Assembly: GCA_028023455.1 (NCBI GenBank) | Contig: JAQFVV010000031.1 | Span: 3,036,001-3,100,000 of the forward strand | DNA: 64,000 nt | Origin: Epiperipatus broadwayi | Lineage: Eukaryota; Onychophora; Udeonychophora; Euonychophora; Peripatidae | Reading direction: 5' to 3' | Shown: positions 12,511-24,891 of the stretch, piece by piece | Position numbering within the stretch: position 1 is the stretch's first letter | How the letters are laid out: the number at the start of each line of letters is the position of its first letter | Notes under the pieces: model-generated | Told to the model about the DNA's origin: nothing | The model's input: only the letters and a program-made list of their open reading frames with translations | The model's database searches: none | Translations under genes and position numbers: made by a program

Positions 12511-14158
12511 TAATGGTCGGATAAGAAGTGGAAGTTGCTAGTCTTATCGTATCTGCACTACAGAGTGCCACTAGGCCATTTGAACCTAGAAAATTTATAG
12601 AGTAGGCAGATACATACTGTCAAGATCCAATTTTTACATATATATTTTATTTCGACCCTCAGCCCATGCCACAAGCTTAGAGAGACACAGAGATTTACAA
12701 AATATAAATTGTTAAAATATCTTTTCAATATTAACAAAAATAAAAGATGCCACTGCCAGTAATTAACACACAAACATTTATTAATGCACATATAAATAAA
12801 ATTGAGAAATAAAATTTCTTTAGATTTTAATATTAATTTTTAAATTTAAATTATTTTAAATAGTTAACACAGATGGACATTTTAACAAATTTTACCTTAG
12901 AAAGTTGAGTATAGATAGGCTATATAGATTACTCAGTTAAAAACATTTCAAAATAAACATAAACTATCAAAATATACAGTCATTAATGTAATTTCAGAGG
13001 GAAATTTACAAGAAACCCAATGGCATTCATCATAAGATGCTGCATTGACACCAATAACTTAAAAGACATTCGAATAAATACATTTTTAGATACTCAACAT
13101 GAGGTATCATATTTTCCGAATATCTATATATTTTAATCAAATATGAAAATAAAAAATATAATTAAACATTAATGAATCTATGCAGTTATCCATACCCAAC
13201 TTAAATTTAATGCATTTAAAGAATTTAATTAATAAATATAAAAAATGGAAATGATTAAGTCAGCAAACTCAAAAGTATAAAAATTAAACATTAATAATTG
13301 ATTTGAAAAGTCAGATTAAAGTTCATTTTAAAATATTTAGGTTTAACTTGTCAAATCTTGAAAGTTCCTAATTATTTTTTTAAAAAATTTTTCAGTTATA
13401 TCTCTTATAGTAGAAGAGTCCTAGTTCCTGGTGTCAATTCCCACAAAGTCTTTATTTGAAGACCAGTCTATCTGAAGGTGGCCTTAGCTGGTTCAATCCT
13501 GGTATTATTTTATTTTATTGCAGAATCCATATGATTTGGGTCTGCAACAGTACCATTCATAATTCAACAGTTATTTCTTTGAAATAAGTGAGAGAGGGTG
13601 ACAAGTGCATCTTATCACCTTTCTCACAAAATCAAGCTGAAACTGTCCTTAATTTCAATATTTTTCCTTTTATACGCATCGTCTGGATTCACTGAACAAT
13701 CAATCATTATCATTAGGGTCCGAGCATTTGTTTCTGCTTCTATTGGAAATTCTGCTTCAGAGCAGGAAACAATCTTTAATTTTTATGTATATCTTTCATC
13801 TGACTTTTTAATTATATAAGATCCCCAAAGGCTAGTTTGCTTTTCAATAATTAATAACACAATCATTTCCATTTTGAGATTTCAGGAATTAATTAGTACC
13901 TGTTTCTATTTTTACTTACATTACTTTTTTCTAAAATATTTTATATTTAGATCTTTTATCTATTTTCATAAAAAAGTATGTTCAAATACTTTTTTTTATT
14001 TAAAAAAAAATACATTTAAAGTTTTTCATCTGTGCAAATATATATACATACATTGAACAACCCTTTTTTTAATTTTAGCTTTTAGTTTTTTATTTACGAA
14101 CTTAAAAAAGTTTTTATTCTACTTTTAAATTAATGTAATGGCATATTATATACCATTA
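12511..14158. repeat. Dispersed repeat, copy 2 (uninterrupted)
   Basis: This is the contiguous form of the repeat also found split at 9175-10503 and 11792-12012. It begins TAATGGTC and ends ATACCATTA, so there is a six-base inverse pair TAATGG/CCATTA at the ends, which would suit a small TIR transposon with a TA target. That pair is too short to prove the class. The frames at 12558-12791, 13598-13819 and 13874-14056 lie within it and show no recognised protein. Confidence 0.8.
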
Positions 14159-14159
14159 C

Positions 14160-17100
14160 AATATATATATATATATATAGTGACCTTCCAGGTTGGCACC
14201 AGAAAGAAATGTGGAAAGTTCACATTTGTGTTAACAATGGTTAAAGATAGTTATCTGAGAAAAATGAATTGTGATGTAATTTGCTAGTTAAAATTAGGAT
14301 TTAAAAAATTAAAACTTTAATTGGGTGTACTGATTGGTAGAGTTTTGGATTATATATGTTTGGTTGTAGAAGAGGATGATAAACAACATCAGAAATGTTT
14401 GTATGTAGTAGAAAAATTTACATGTCATAATAAGCAGATACATAGATATATTATTAATTAGAATTTTCTTTTCTATATTTTATTTATTATTTACTGATTA
14501 TGTATTGTTCATAATCTTATATTTAAAAACGATAAAGATTATTTGTATAATAGTGAATAACATTTCTAAATTAATATTTAATATTTAATTTATTTATTTA
14601 TTTATTATGTTTTATTCTGTTCAAATATTGTATTGTTAAAATTTTATAAGTAAAAATTCTGGCACACTTCCAAAGTTGATTGTAATAATAAGAAACACAG
14701 AGGGTATGAATAAAAAGAGACAGAAAGGTTAAAACTTGAAGGAAAGTATAAAAAATTCTAACGAAGAAGCTATAAAAAAATAAAGCTTAAAAGAATCAAT
14801 AACTCTCTAAGAGTATTAGAACAAATAAGAAAATGTCACGAGGATTCTGATGATATACCTATGGAGGATTTTCTATTATACTACTAGAATAATATAAAAA
14901 TGAAGAAATAAACACCCCAGAGGAAAGCCAGCTCAAAATTTCTGTCAAATGATGATCCATGTTCACTACCTTTAAAATGCCTTGATGTTATGTAAGCTAA
15001 GTAATTATGATTTATTTTAAAATATTACCAAAAATAAATATCAGAATGACAAAATTGTTTAAAATAAAGCTAGCTAAAATTTTCTTATTAAACGCTATAA
15101 TTAAACGCTTGATGTGTGTTTTCAATGTTAAGAATTTTCTATCAATATTCTGCAAAATAAAATTTAAAATGAAAGAGTTTATCCATTTAATCTTATATCA
15201 AGAGGATAATTTTATACTGTATAACTTTGCTATTCGCGCATATATAATAAAATAATTCCAATGCATGCAAATGTTATTATAATGTCCGTCACAGAATTCT
15301 AGAAAAAAAAACTATTGTCTTTATTAACAAATTATGCTTTAACAATCGGATAGACATTTTTTTTTATGTTATAATTTACTGTTGTCTTTGAAATTGATAT
15401 GTATGTTTCTTTCAACTTTCAAATTTTTAAAAAAACTTAACATGTAATGATTGGATATTGATAAGTATTTTTCGTTATTGCTTATAATAAATGTATAATC
15501 AATTTTTTTTTTAAAAAAAAAAACAATGTAACTTCATATTATTATAATATGATAATCTATTATTTTGTATGATCTAGAAATTATATTATAGGTGATTACA
15601 GATATTCGGATGTGTGCGTGATGCTATAAATTATTATTATTTTTTAATTTGTATTTATTATACTTTAGTTTCATTAATGAAGTTTATTTAAAAAAATAAA
15701 GAATTAAAACCTTGTCTGTTATAAGTTTGTTTATGTAGGAAGTGTATTGGGTGTAGTTAGAGGTAGAAATGGTCAAGGGACAATTAGATTATTTATATTG
15801 AGTTTGGAGATATTATTTAACCCTCACATATATAGGTGTAAGTGTTTGGTTATTATTTTCCCCTTCCTTTCTTCAATTTGGTATAGTTAATGTTAGATGA
15901 TATACACTGATTATAACAGATACATGTTTTATAAATTTTTATAATACGTATAAAAAAATGATTAATTTGTTGCACTATGTATTTTATAAATAAATTAATA
16001 TGTTTTAGAAATACATTATATTTACAATGTTATAAAAACGCACATATTCAAAAATATATGATTCATATATTAAATATTAGTCAATTTTGGTTTTACTGTA
16101 GAAGAAATGTAATTGGTTAGCAAGGTGCATAAAATAATATTTTTTTTATTTATTATTTATTTTGTCTTTTATTTTTAATAAATGTTTTATTGAATTAATA
16201 GCCCAAATGAATTGCTTGATTATATATGTTCGATTCTCCATTTCCACACACACACATATGCTTAACATAATATAGCCCTAGAATATCTAGATTTGCCAGT
16301 AGAAGTCGATTTATTTAATCTGTCTGAAGATGATAAATCTCCATATTACAGTGCTAATAATATATTCTACTTTGCTTAGAATAGGTGGTGATGTGGATAA
16401 AAAGGTACCCAATCCTCATCATTGTCTGTCCTGTAATAAATGTAATAATTGTTAATTTTGCAATAATTTTATTATTGAATAGATGCTTAGAGCATATTTA
16501 AATTAACATTACAGAATTATTGTTTATAGACATTTTTATCATCCTTATTTGCCTCCTATATGAATACCATATCCTATAACCTCAACTGTGCTAAGCCATG
16601 GAATAATTACAATATAAGAATCTTTTAAATAAGTTTAAAAGCAATTTATAGTTATAAATTTTATTCTATCTTGTATAGAATTGGTGCCTGGGCATTTATA
16701 AATCTAATAAAGTGAATAAGTGAAGAAGACAGGTATATATATATATATATATGTCTTCAGTCCCCACATATGTATTCTTTAATTAGAAAAAAAAATTTCT
16801 TTTACATATATAGATTTATATGTGCAAGTAATATATATAGTTTATAGATGATAGATTGATATACTGTAATAATATTTAATATATTGATCTATTATGTTTT
16901 TTTTATTAAATAATGTGTTAAATTATTTAGTTTTTGTTAAAATAAAACAGTTTGAAAGAAGATGTAAAAGAAAGTGATCAAAATTAGTAGATAAAAATGT
17001 GCACATGTGAGTACATTTGTTTTAAACCTAAGACATTTTTACACTTATCTTTATTGCAAGCTTTGGTTGTTTTGTATTATCTAGATCTTAGATATCCAGA

Positions 17101-20100
17101 GAAAAGAAATGCTTTGATGGAATAAATATAATTAATAATCTTCTCATTAATCTTCTTATTAATGACTTGAGGATCATCAGCTTGTGAAACTTTGATCTTT
17201 ATCTCAAGATAACAGGATTTTCAGGTGGCCTTTTGGTCAGAAATTCTAAATATAAAAACGAGTGAAACAATATTTGAGTCAGTTTTTTTTTACTATTAAA
17301 AAAAAGAGATGTGGTCATTGATATGCAGTTTTAAAGAGAAAAAGGATTCAGTTAATAATTTTAAGAAAGAGAATCACTGAACAATATGTAGTTTTTTTGG
17401 AAGGCAGTCTTTTAAAAGTTTTTTTTCTCTTGCCGAATATGCAGTCCTTTTAAACTAAAAGAAATGATCGGTTAAAGTTAAAGTTTTTTTAAAAACTCAG
17501 AAGGAGTTGTTTGATTTGTTATTTCTCTCTTTAAAAAAAATTAATTATAGAAGAAAATATGACTCTTATTTTAAAATCACCATAGAAGATGTGTGCATAT
17601 ATAAGTAATTTACAGCAAAATTGGTTTAAAGAAAAGAGATGGATTTAAATTGAATCCTTTGAAAGAAGTTGTTAATATAACATATAATGGTACTTATATA
17701 TATTTTGGCTATTTCTGAAATCATAAGGATGCTGTGCTTAATTGCAATTCTTGTTCCTTGAAACATGTCATCTATGGGTTAGCTCACTGATCTATCTATG
17801 GACCAATATACTGGTCAATAGTAACCAAAAGAATGATTGAGTTTAAATCCAACCATATAAGCTATCTGAGAGGCTTCTTTTCTCTCTCCTGGCCTATTAT
17901 AGGCTCATCACCTTTGAATGGAGGGAGAAGGGAAAAGAAGAGAAATAAAAAAATGTATAAAAGCCAAATAACCAAGTTTGATTAAGCTATAAATTAATTT
18001 TTTTAATGTTTTCCTCACAAGTCAACCAATTCATATTTATCTAAAGCATCTACAATAACTCTTTTTAAAATGGTGGAAACAAGCAAGCCAACCAATTCAT
18101 GGTAGAAACAAGCAAGCCAACCAATTCATGGTAGAAACAATCCAAACCAACCTGTGGAAGCTATAAATAGGCAAGCGGTCTGAAAATTCAAACCTGGGAC
18201 GTTTATAAGAAGTGAAAATTAATCAGGTAACTTTGAACTTTAATTAACAAATCTTTTATTCTTACTTAATTAAAAGTAAACTTTAATTTCTAAAGTCAAG
18301 CATTTTATTTTTTTTCTTTTGATACAGAAACATTAAGAGTTTATTTATCGATTGTGTTATTTTCAATAATACATGGCAATACACACACAGTTTAAATTAA
18401 TTTAACATAGTTTTTTTTTCATTATTTTGATTTTTTTTATTATTATATATTGTAATACTAAAATGTTTTTATTATTATTATTGTTCAACCTATCAATATA
18501 AGCTTGATAATGTTTTTTTTTACTGTTATTTATTTTGTTACTCAAGGTTGCAATAATATTTTTTTATATATGTGATTTATGTAATAACCCATAATATAGA
18601 GGTACACATTTTAAATATATATGTTGACATATCACAGAGTGTGTGCATGTGTGACTTCTTAAAAAGACCCATCAAAAAATAGGTTATGCATAGTTAATTT
18701 AATTTAAATATAGTAAATTGAAGAGCAGGGCTTCACATATGAATGAAAGTGAAAAAAACACACATTACATAAATGAAATTCACCTTTATGATATGTAATA
18801 AGTAAGGAAAGTCTTAAGTAAGCATTCAATGAAGTATTTTTTTTCTAATGTCATTTTGAACTAATTCATTTTAAAATATGTAGTAACAAAGAAAAAGCAG
18901 ATATATAAAGTTAGTTGGTTATGCATATAGCAATAAGATATTTTGTTTAATTATGTCAATTGTACATTTATTAATTTAGTTTATAAAAAAAGAGTGTTAA
19001 TAAATATAATTATATCATATTTGGTTTACAAGTTATTATTAAAAATATTGTTGTATTTTTCTTGTCTTGATTCTATCATTTTAATTGATCATCATCACTC
19101 ATAAATGTTGAGCACAGAATATTGCTTTACATATAAGGATGTTTAAGGATTACGCTTGACATAAAACCAAATTTATTAATGATTAGAGGTTAATAATAAA
19201 AAGCTAAAATTATGTTGTGCTCAAAAGTTATGATCACCATCATCATTGATTCAAATCTTAAAAAAATTAATATGTTTAGTAAATGGGGTTTATAGAAAGT
19301 TGAATATCATGTGTAGAGATTTGTGATGATCATTCATCATCACTGGTATTATTGAATCCTAATTTTAACTATAAAAGTATTTTGAGTAAATAACCACAAA
19401 CATATATAAATGCTAGTGAGTGTTATATTTAAATGCCAGTTTAACATAGGATAATTTTAAGAAATGCCTATATGCTTATAAATTTGTTGTTATGAGTTCA
19501 TTATTAGGCTGGTATCATCATCATCATCATTATATTATATTTAAGTAAATTAAGTAACTAGTTTAATGGCCATATATATTTAAGTAATGGTCTTCACTAT
19601 GTTTATTTGGAAGCCATTAATGAGAGTATTTTTGCATCTGTTCATCAATATACTTAAACTGAGCTAGTAATATCTATAAGAGTCTTGGATATATAAATTT
19701 TGTGATATTGGGATTTTATAATTTTATTGACATGGATAAAATATAAGAATGTTATTTTTTGTTCATTAGTCATCCAAGTCATGTGTAGTAAAAATATACT
19801 GAATGAGCTTGAATTCAGCACAGTATGGACAAATAATATTTATCTAGATTTAAAACAATCTAGTGGCATTCGTGGGAAAACACATGTACTTAGCTAAACT
19901 GAATAAAAGTGATTAAGTCCCTTTTCAACTTATTAACTTTCTTTGATAATTTTTTTAAGTTATTATACATAGCACCAGTGTGTGTGTGTGACCATGAATG
20001 GTCTTATATACATGGAAAGGGGAATGAGAAAAATTCTTTGTTAAAAGAACCTATTATTGGAGATAAGCGTAATGCACTCCATGGATTTCACAGTAATTTT

Positions 20101-20595
20101 ATTCAGTTGCTATGTCTAATATTTGTTTATCTGATGACAATGGCTAATATATTTTGTTAGTTGAAATGACTTCCCCAATATCGAAATATTTTAAATCTTA
20201 AATGATGAAAGTGATTAATTTTCATTTTGTTATTTTATGTGTTGAAAAATGTGATCATTTATTTATCTCATTATTAGAGTGACAGAATTAATGCTTATGA
20301 TAGTTGCAAACGGGCTATGGTGTTATATTTAATGAGTTACCAATAGACACCCAATTATAAACATGATATGTATATGTTCTTATTCATCTGTTAATGTCAT
20401 CCTCCTTTACTTATAGATAGTATATCAGCTAACATAGTAAATTCATTTCACATTTAATTTTATTCGGTTACAAATAATGAACCACTGGAGCATATCCTGT
20501 TTAGTTTAGTTTTTAAATTATAGCGACTATCATTGTGTCATCTATCATTTTTATATATTTTTTTTATTCTGTTACAAATGGCATTTTTGTTCTGT

Positions 20596-20597
<2 letters not shown>
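14160..20597. other. AT-rich non-coding stretch (probable intron)
   Basis: No exon could be supported. It contains short (TA)n runs near 14160 and 16735, a degenerate tRNA-like patch at about 17765-17860 (TTAGCTCA... and GAGTTTAAATCC), the minisatellite at 18068-18160 and an ATC run at 19517. If the stop exon at 8697 belongs to the symporter gene, this is intron that should also contain unrecognised exons for its last helices. Confidence 0.4.
18068..18160 (+). repeat. Short minisatellite, unit about 36 bp
   Basis: The unit ATGGTAGAAACAAGCAAGCC followed by AACCAATTC is repeated two and a half times, the last unit diverging to AACAATCCAAACCAACC. A related CAACCAATTCAT also stands at about 18023. 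Confidence 0.85.

Positions 20598-20690
<93 letters not shown>
20598..20690. repeat. (TA)n microsatellite
   Basis: An uninterrupted TA run of about 90 bp, directly left of the foldback element that starts at 20705. Confidence 0.97.
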
Positions 20691-20693
<3 letters not shown>

Positions 20694-20704
20694 GTATTTA
20701 TATG

Positions 20705-21117
20705 TTGGACTATTTCCACAATCTAATATGAGTATTGAATGTCTTTAAAAAAAATTAACTTTATTTAAATATTCCAAATACATTCAGCTGTTAGTAATAG
20801 CACACAGGTTAGTATATGCACAATGTTTTGAGAGGTATTTTTCTCCTCTCTTCTTCAGATGTTGAGCCATTCAGCTCTGTCAGTTAGAGTGTTACCTTAA
20901 AATTTAATACTCAAGAATCTAAGGGTTCAGGTTCAATTCCTATGCTATTACTGACAATGGTCAGGCCAGAAACACCTGAAAAAGAGAGAAGAACCTGTTG
21001 AAACATATATTAACCTGTGTGCTTTTACTAACAGTTGAATGTATTTGGAATATTTAAATAAAATAAAATTTTTCTAAAGACATTCAATACTTATATTAGA
21101 TGATGGAAATAGTCCAA
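20705..21117. mobile_element. Foldback element with tRNA-like centre
   Basis: Left arm 20705-20825 and right arm 21001-21117 are near-perfect inverses (TTGGACTATTTCCA... against ...TGGAAATAGTCCAA), about 120 bp each, with weaker inverse similarity continuing inward. The centre at 20866-20960 reads like a tRNA: an A-box-like CTCTGTCAGTTAGAGTG and a B-box GGTTCAATTCC about 50 bp apart. Either two SINE-related copies sit head to head, or a TIR element carries a tRNA-derived core. No intact tRNA fold is claimed. Confidence 0.75.
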
Positions 21118-21324
21118 TATATAACACAACTAAAATACCATCATCACAAACTTTCAGGAAAACACATAGTATGTATATTTATTGCATTTAGAACTTTTTT
21201 GTCTCTTATGAATTATACGATAAATATAATGAAAACAAGCTTAATGATATATATGTATCACCTTGTAATTCCATCAATTAACTTACATATAAAGATATAG
21301 ATAGCTTGAATTAAATGAATGAAT

Positions 21325-21512
21325 TGATAAGTGGATGAATTGATTGATGGATGTATAGATAAATAGACAATATGTAAATATATACATAGATAGATAGATG
21401 GATGAATGAATAGACAGATTGCATAGATTAATACATAAATAAATGTGTAAATGAATGTTTATATATATGGATAAATAGATCGGTAGATAGATAAATAGAT
21501 AGATTTAAAACT
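21325..21512 (+). repeat. Degenerate GATA/GATG/AATG tetranucleotide tract
   Basis: Loosely repeated GATAGATAGATGGATGAATG-type units run for about 190 bp. The tract starts within 30 bp of the donor site of the exon at 21539-21746, so it sits at the very beginning of the following intron. Confidence 0.8.
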
Positions 21513-21538
21513 AAGATTTTATTTGAATAATAATTTAC

Positions 21539-21746
21539 CTGAATGCTCTAAAAATGTAGATGGCCATAAACCTCCATCAAGTCCAGTAAAAACTAACCAT
21601 GTTATTAGTCCAACAGCACATCCAATTGGAGCAGCTAGTATCATAGCTTTAGCTGTTAGACGTGTCCAACACATTGCTAAAGCTGTTGGAATAACCGCTG
21701 ACCCGATTACTATCCCCATAAAGTAATATAGGTATCCTAAGTTAAT
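21539..21746 (-). CDS. DUR3-like sodium:solute symporter, internal exon (most 3' supported)
   Basis: This exon encodes 69 codons plus one base, from INLGYLYYFMGIVIGSAVIP through WTRLTAK, ITWLVFTGLDGG and FLEHSG. It forms two hydrophobic membrane segments separated by a short WTRLTAKA loop, matching the late helices of urea-active-transporter (DUR3) type members of the SSS/SLC5 family, where a GILIGSAV-P segment is typical. The acceptor ATTTAG precedes ATT (phase 0, matching the end of the exon at 33800) and the donor is CAG|GTAAAT. The alternative downstream acceptor ACTTAG would break phase and was not chosen. Codons are less AT-rich than the flanks. The membrane role, import of urea or a related solute coupled to cation flow, is inferred from the family. 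Confidence 0.85.
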
Positions 21747-23159
21747 CTAAATGAAATTTGATAATAGTCTATGTTATTTTACATAAAACTTATTTTAAAC
21801 GTTTTATTGTAAATAATAAATTTTTAAAATATAAACTTTGCGTTTATATATAAAAAAAAGAGATTTTCTGTCATAATAGAAAATATACTTAATATAGTCA
21901 AAATATAGTGACAAGGTAGAATAATAAATAAATTACAAAAATTTATAACGACAATTAATCTATTTACAACTCTTAATAGGGATAAAGTGTGCAATGAGAC
22001 TAACTATGATCAGATTAATGATCTTTGACCTACCAGTATGATGAGAAATAAAATGCATACTTACAAATTATAGCAACACATTGTCCAAAGTATCAAAATT
22101 AATTAACTAAGAAACAATAAATAATTATGAATATAAAATGTCAAGCATTACTTAAGCAATTGTAAAACACATTCACAACAAAAAATTGTTGATCTATATA
22201 AGTAGTTTTAAAATAATACTGGGAAATTATTACTGAACATATCCTTATTAGTTTTTACTTAAAGAAAAATTTTAATCATTTAAATATATGTAAATTTCTG
22301 AAAGTATAAGCATTCCTTTTGATTTGCTAGAGGGATTGTTTTTAAGTTTGATTTTTTAATCTGTTTTTCCACCATTCTGAAATTTGTGGAAGATTTTTTA
22401 GGTCTAATCATTGTATTCCTTTATTGGTTGTAAAATCTATACCTATTTAATATAATCTTAGTGATATTTTATGTGGTATCACTTTCTTGCAGATTTTCTT
22501 TAATTATCATCTTTGCTGTTGATGTTATCAGTATTTTTATGGCAGAGTCTGAGTTGTTGCTTTTGAAATTACTTACTTTATTGAAATCTTCTAAGTTAGA
22601 AAGTATCTCTTTGCAGGTCTCTTGAATTTGAATGTTTTTTGCTGGGTTTTTTTAATTGATTTTTTTGCTTCTCTGCTGGGCTTTTCAGATTTTTTTTTTC
22701 TCTTCTGAGTTTTATTCATAATTAAAATTTATCACTCTGATGAAGATTTTCCTCATTATTTTTGCACATAATCATAGCAGAGATCCATTAAATGTTTTCC
22801 AAGACAGGATAACACAGAATTTTGGTGTGAATGTTAAGCTTTATTAGATTAGCACATAGAGGATATGGCAAAAGTCTAATTTTGCCACTTATGAACTTAA
22901 TTATTTGTAAGTGGATTGTTATTGTATTATAAAATCCATGTATTTTTATCAAACACTTGTGCATATTTTTTTCAGGTGTATTATGATTGGATGAACCAAT
23001 TAAAGTCCATTAGTTAATCATCTTTCTTGGTTAAAATAATCTAAGGCAATTGAAATGTCAAATTACTTAAATATCTTATTATATTGATATTCTTTAATGA
23101 GTTTACTACTTTGGAGTAATTTATAATTGTCATTTTTATTAATTGTTGTCTAACCTTTT

Positions 23160-23970
23160 TTAGATATAATAAAAACTTTGGACTCAGAGTGCAGTTTCAT
23201 TACTATTAGAAACTTCTTTATTATAACTTTGATGTTGAAAACTGAGTTTGAATCATTCAATTCCTTAATGTAATACAGAGTGAACATTTTATCATATATT
23301 ATGAAGCTATATTTCAATTTTTTTTCTTAAAATGGAATGTTTTTATGTGCTAATGTAAGTTCTATAACATCTGTAAACAATATGTTGTGGAAAATATTGC
23401 TTTTTCAGAGGTTTATATTACATCTACATCAAACTTTTCTGAGGATTACAAATATATTTGGTCTGCCTTGAAATGCAGGTTTATACAGTGACCCACTTTT
23501 GTCATCATTTATTGAATTTTGTATATCTATACATGCTTTCAATAAAAGTAAAACCTGATCAGAAATGGACTGATTAAAGATAGTGAGCAATGGTAAATTC
23601 AAAAGGTAGTACTAGAATATATCAGTAGCTTTAAATTTTGACCTTTCATTTTTTGAATGAAACAATCTCTCAAGGAATTTTCTTGGAAGTCTTTAATTCA
23701 CATGCTAGAATCTAACTTTCTTAGCTGGATAGCATAATCTAGCAACTTTTCATCATTATTCTGATTGTGCAGATTGAAAATATGTCTTTGCAAAATTTCC
23801 AGAGATTTAGGAAAGAAATAGATTGCAAATAGGCTGGTAGCATAATCAAATATAAGCTTCAATGGATGTACACAAGTAGCCTGAGATTGCAAAACTCTTG
23901 TTATAGATCCATAACCACATTTATAAATGTTACATTTTTGATCCATTTTATTTATTTGGTTTACTGTCAT
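23160..23970 (-). pseudogene. Unidentified decayed coding sequence
   Basis: An open frame on the minus strand at 23970-23698 gives 90 codons starting MTVNQINKMDQKCNIYKCGY and ending RKLDSSM. After its stop, sense-looking sequence continues in a shifted frame (about 23600-23430: LLTIFNQSISDQVLLLLKAC and later LYKPAFQGRPNIFV), with further stops and shifts. Residue composition is protein-like (Cys pair near the start, amphipathic Leu repeats) and differs from the Lys/Asn/Ile noise of chance frames here. I do not recognise the family. It lies inside an intron of the symporter gene and is most likely a relic of a mobile element or retrocopy. Confidence 0.4.
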
Positions 23971-24548
23971 AAAGAATTTTAATGTATTGGAGTAAATAAA
24001 TTATATATCCAGATGAACATGGATAAATTCATCAAATGAGCTAATTTTTGTTTCAATAATTATTTATTTGAAATTTTTTTTTTTCAGCAGACTTTGCATT
24101 TTAAACTAAAATAATACACTGAGTGACTTTTTGTGAGTCATCACATTACTTTTTTTGCAAATAATAGTAAACTTTTTTTTTGTTTATACTTAATTATATA
24201 TATATTTAATTAATGTTATGGTACTACTGTAAATCATTTTTATATAACACATAAATTAACATGACTATTGTTTTACTAACTTTATATTAAATTATTCATT
24301 TATATATATATATTGTGTTTTTTACTGTGTATTCCCTTTATTAGTTATCTTAGCACAGGAGAATACATTAATAAAATTTACTAGTATATTATTTTACTAT
24401 GATTATCTTGGAATTGTAAAGACCAATATATAAGTATAAACTAAAGTAATAATTTTATCACTATAATAAGCCAATAAAAATTTTAAGTTATATTTATTAT
24501 TGTATTTAGAAAGATTACTACACATTGCAATAATATATATATATATAT

Positions 24549-24890
24549 TGTACCAGTATACATTACTCACCCATACATATAATCAATATATGTATACATT
24601 ATATTTTTATTTTTATTATATTTATGAAAATAAATATGTAACATAGTAAAATAGTATTTTTCATTCTTTAAAATAAAAAAACCATTGTTGAAATACTAAT
24701 TCATTAATAGAGACAATTGCCAAGGTGATGACCTTTAAGTTCACATGCAATTTATTGAATTAAAGGGAATAAAATTAACTCAATGATTTAATATAGAATG
24801 GTAATATCACAATATATAACATGATATGCTTTAACAAGCTCATGAAATTATAAATAGAAAAAAATTAAATAATTTATGGGAAGATTAAAG
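24549..24890 (+). repeat. Left LTR (truncated at its 3' end)
   Basis: It starts TGTACCAGTATACATTACTC and matches 28333-28673 with few differences. A TATA box (TATAAATAG) lies at 24849-24857. Identity stops exactly where RT coding begins, so the R/U5 part is absent. The usual CA end is therefore not seen here. Confidence 0.85.
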
Positions 24891-24891
24891 A

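Noticed and set aside
14740-14985. Plus-strand stretch reading CHEDSDDIPMEDFLLYY with stops around it
   Set aside because: Too short and broken, with no recognisable element or splice context.
16273-16380. Short plus frame LEYLDLPVEVDLFNLSEDDK ending at a stop
   Set aside because: Only about 35 codons, no convincing exon borders beyond one possible AG, and no recognised domain; chance cannot be excluded.
19909-20160. 83-codon plus-strand frame with a mixed peptide (HGKGNEKNSLLKEPIIGDKR)
   Set aside because: It looks somewhat protein-like, but there are no splice sites in phase, no family match and no neighbouring supporting frame; left out as a gene.
20535-20726. 63-codon frame with a long IYIYIY run
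   Set aside because: It is a translation of the (TA)n microsatellite.
20866-20960. Possible true tRNA gene
   Set aside because: A-box and B-box are present, but the acceptor stem does not pair and it lies inside a foldback repeat; a SINE core is more likely.
21523-21726. Plus-strand 67-codon frame over the symporter exon
   Set aside because: It is the antisense shadow of the minus-strand exon at 21539-21746, whose phase, motifs and splice sites fit.
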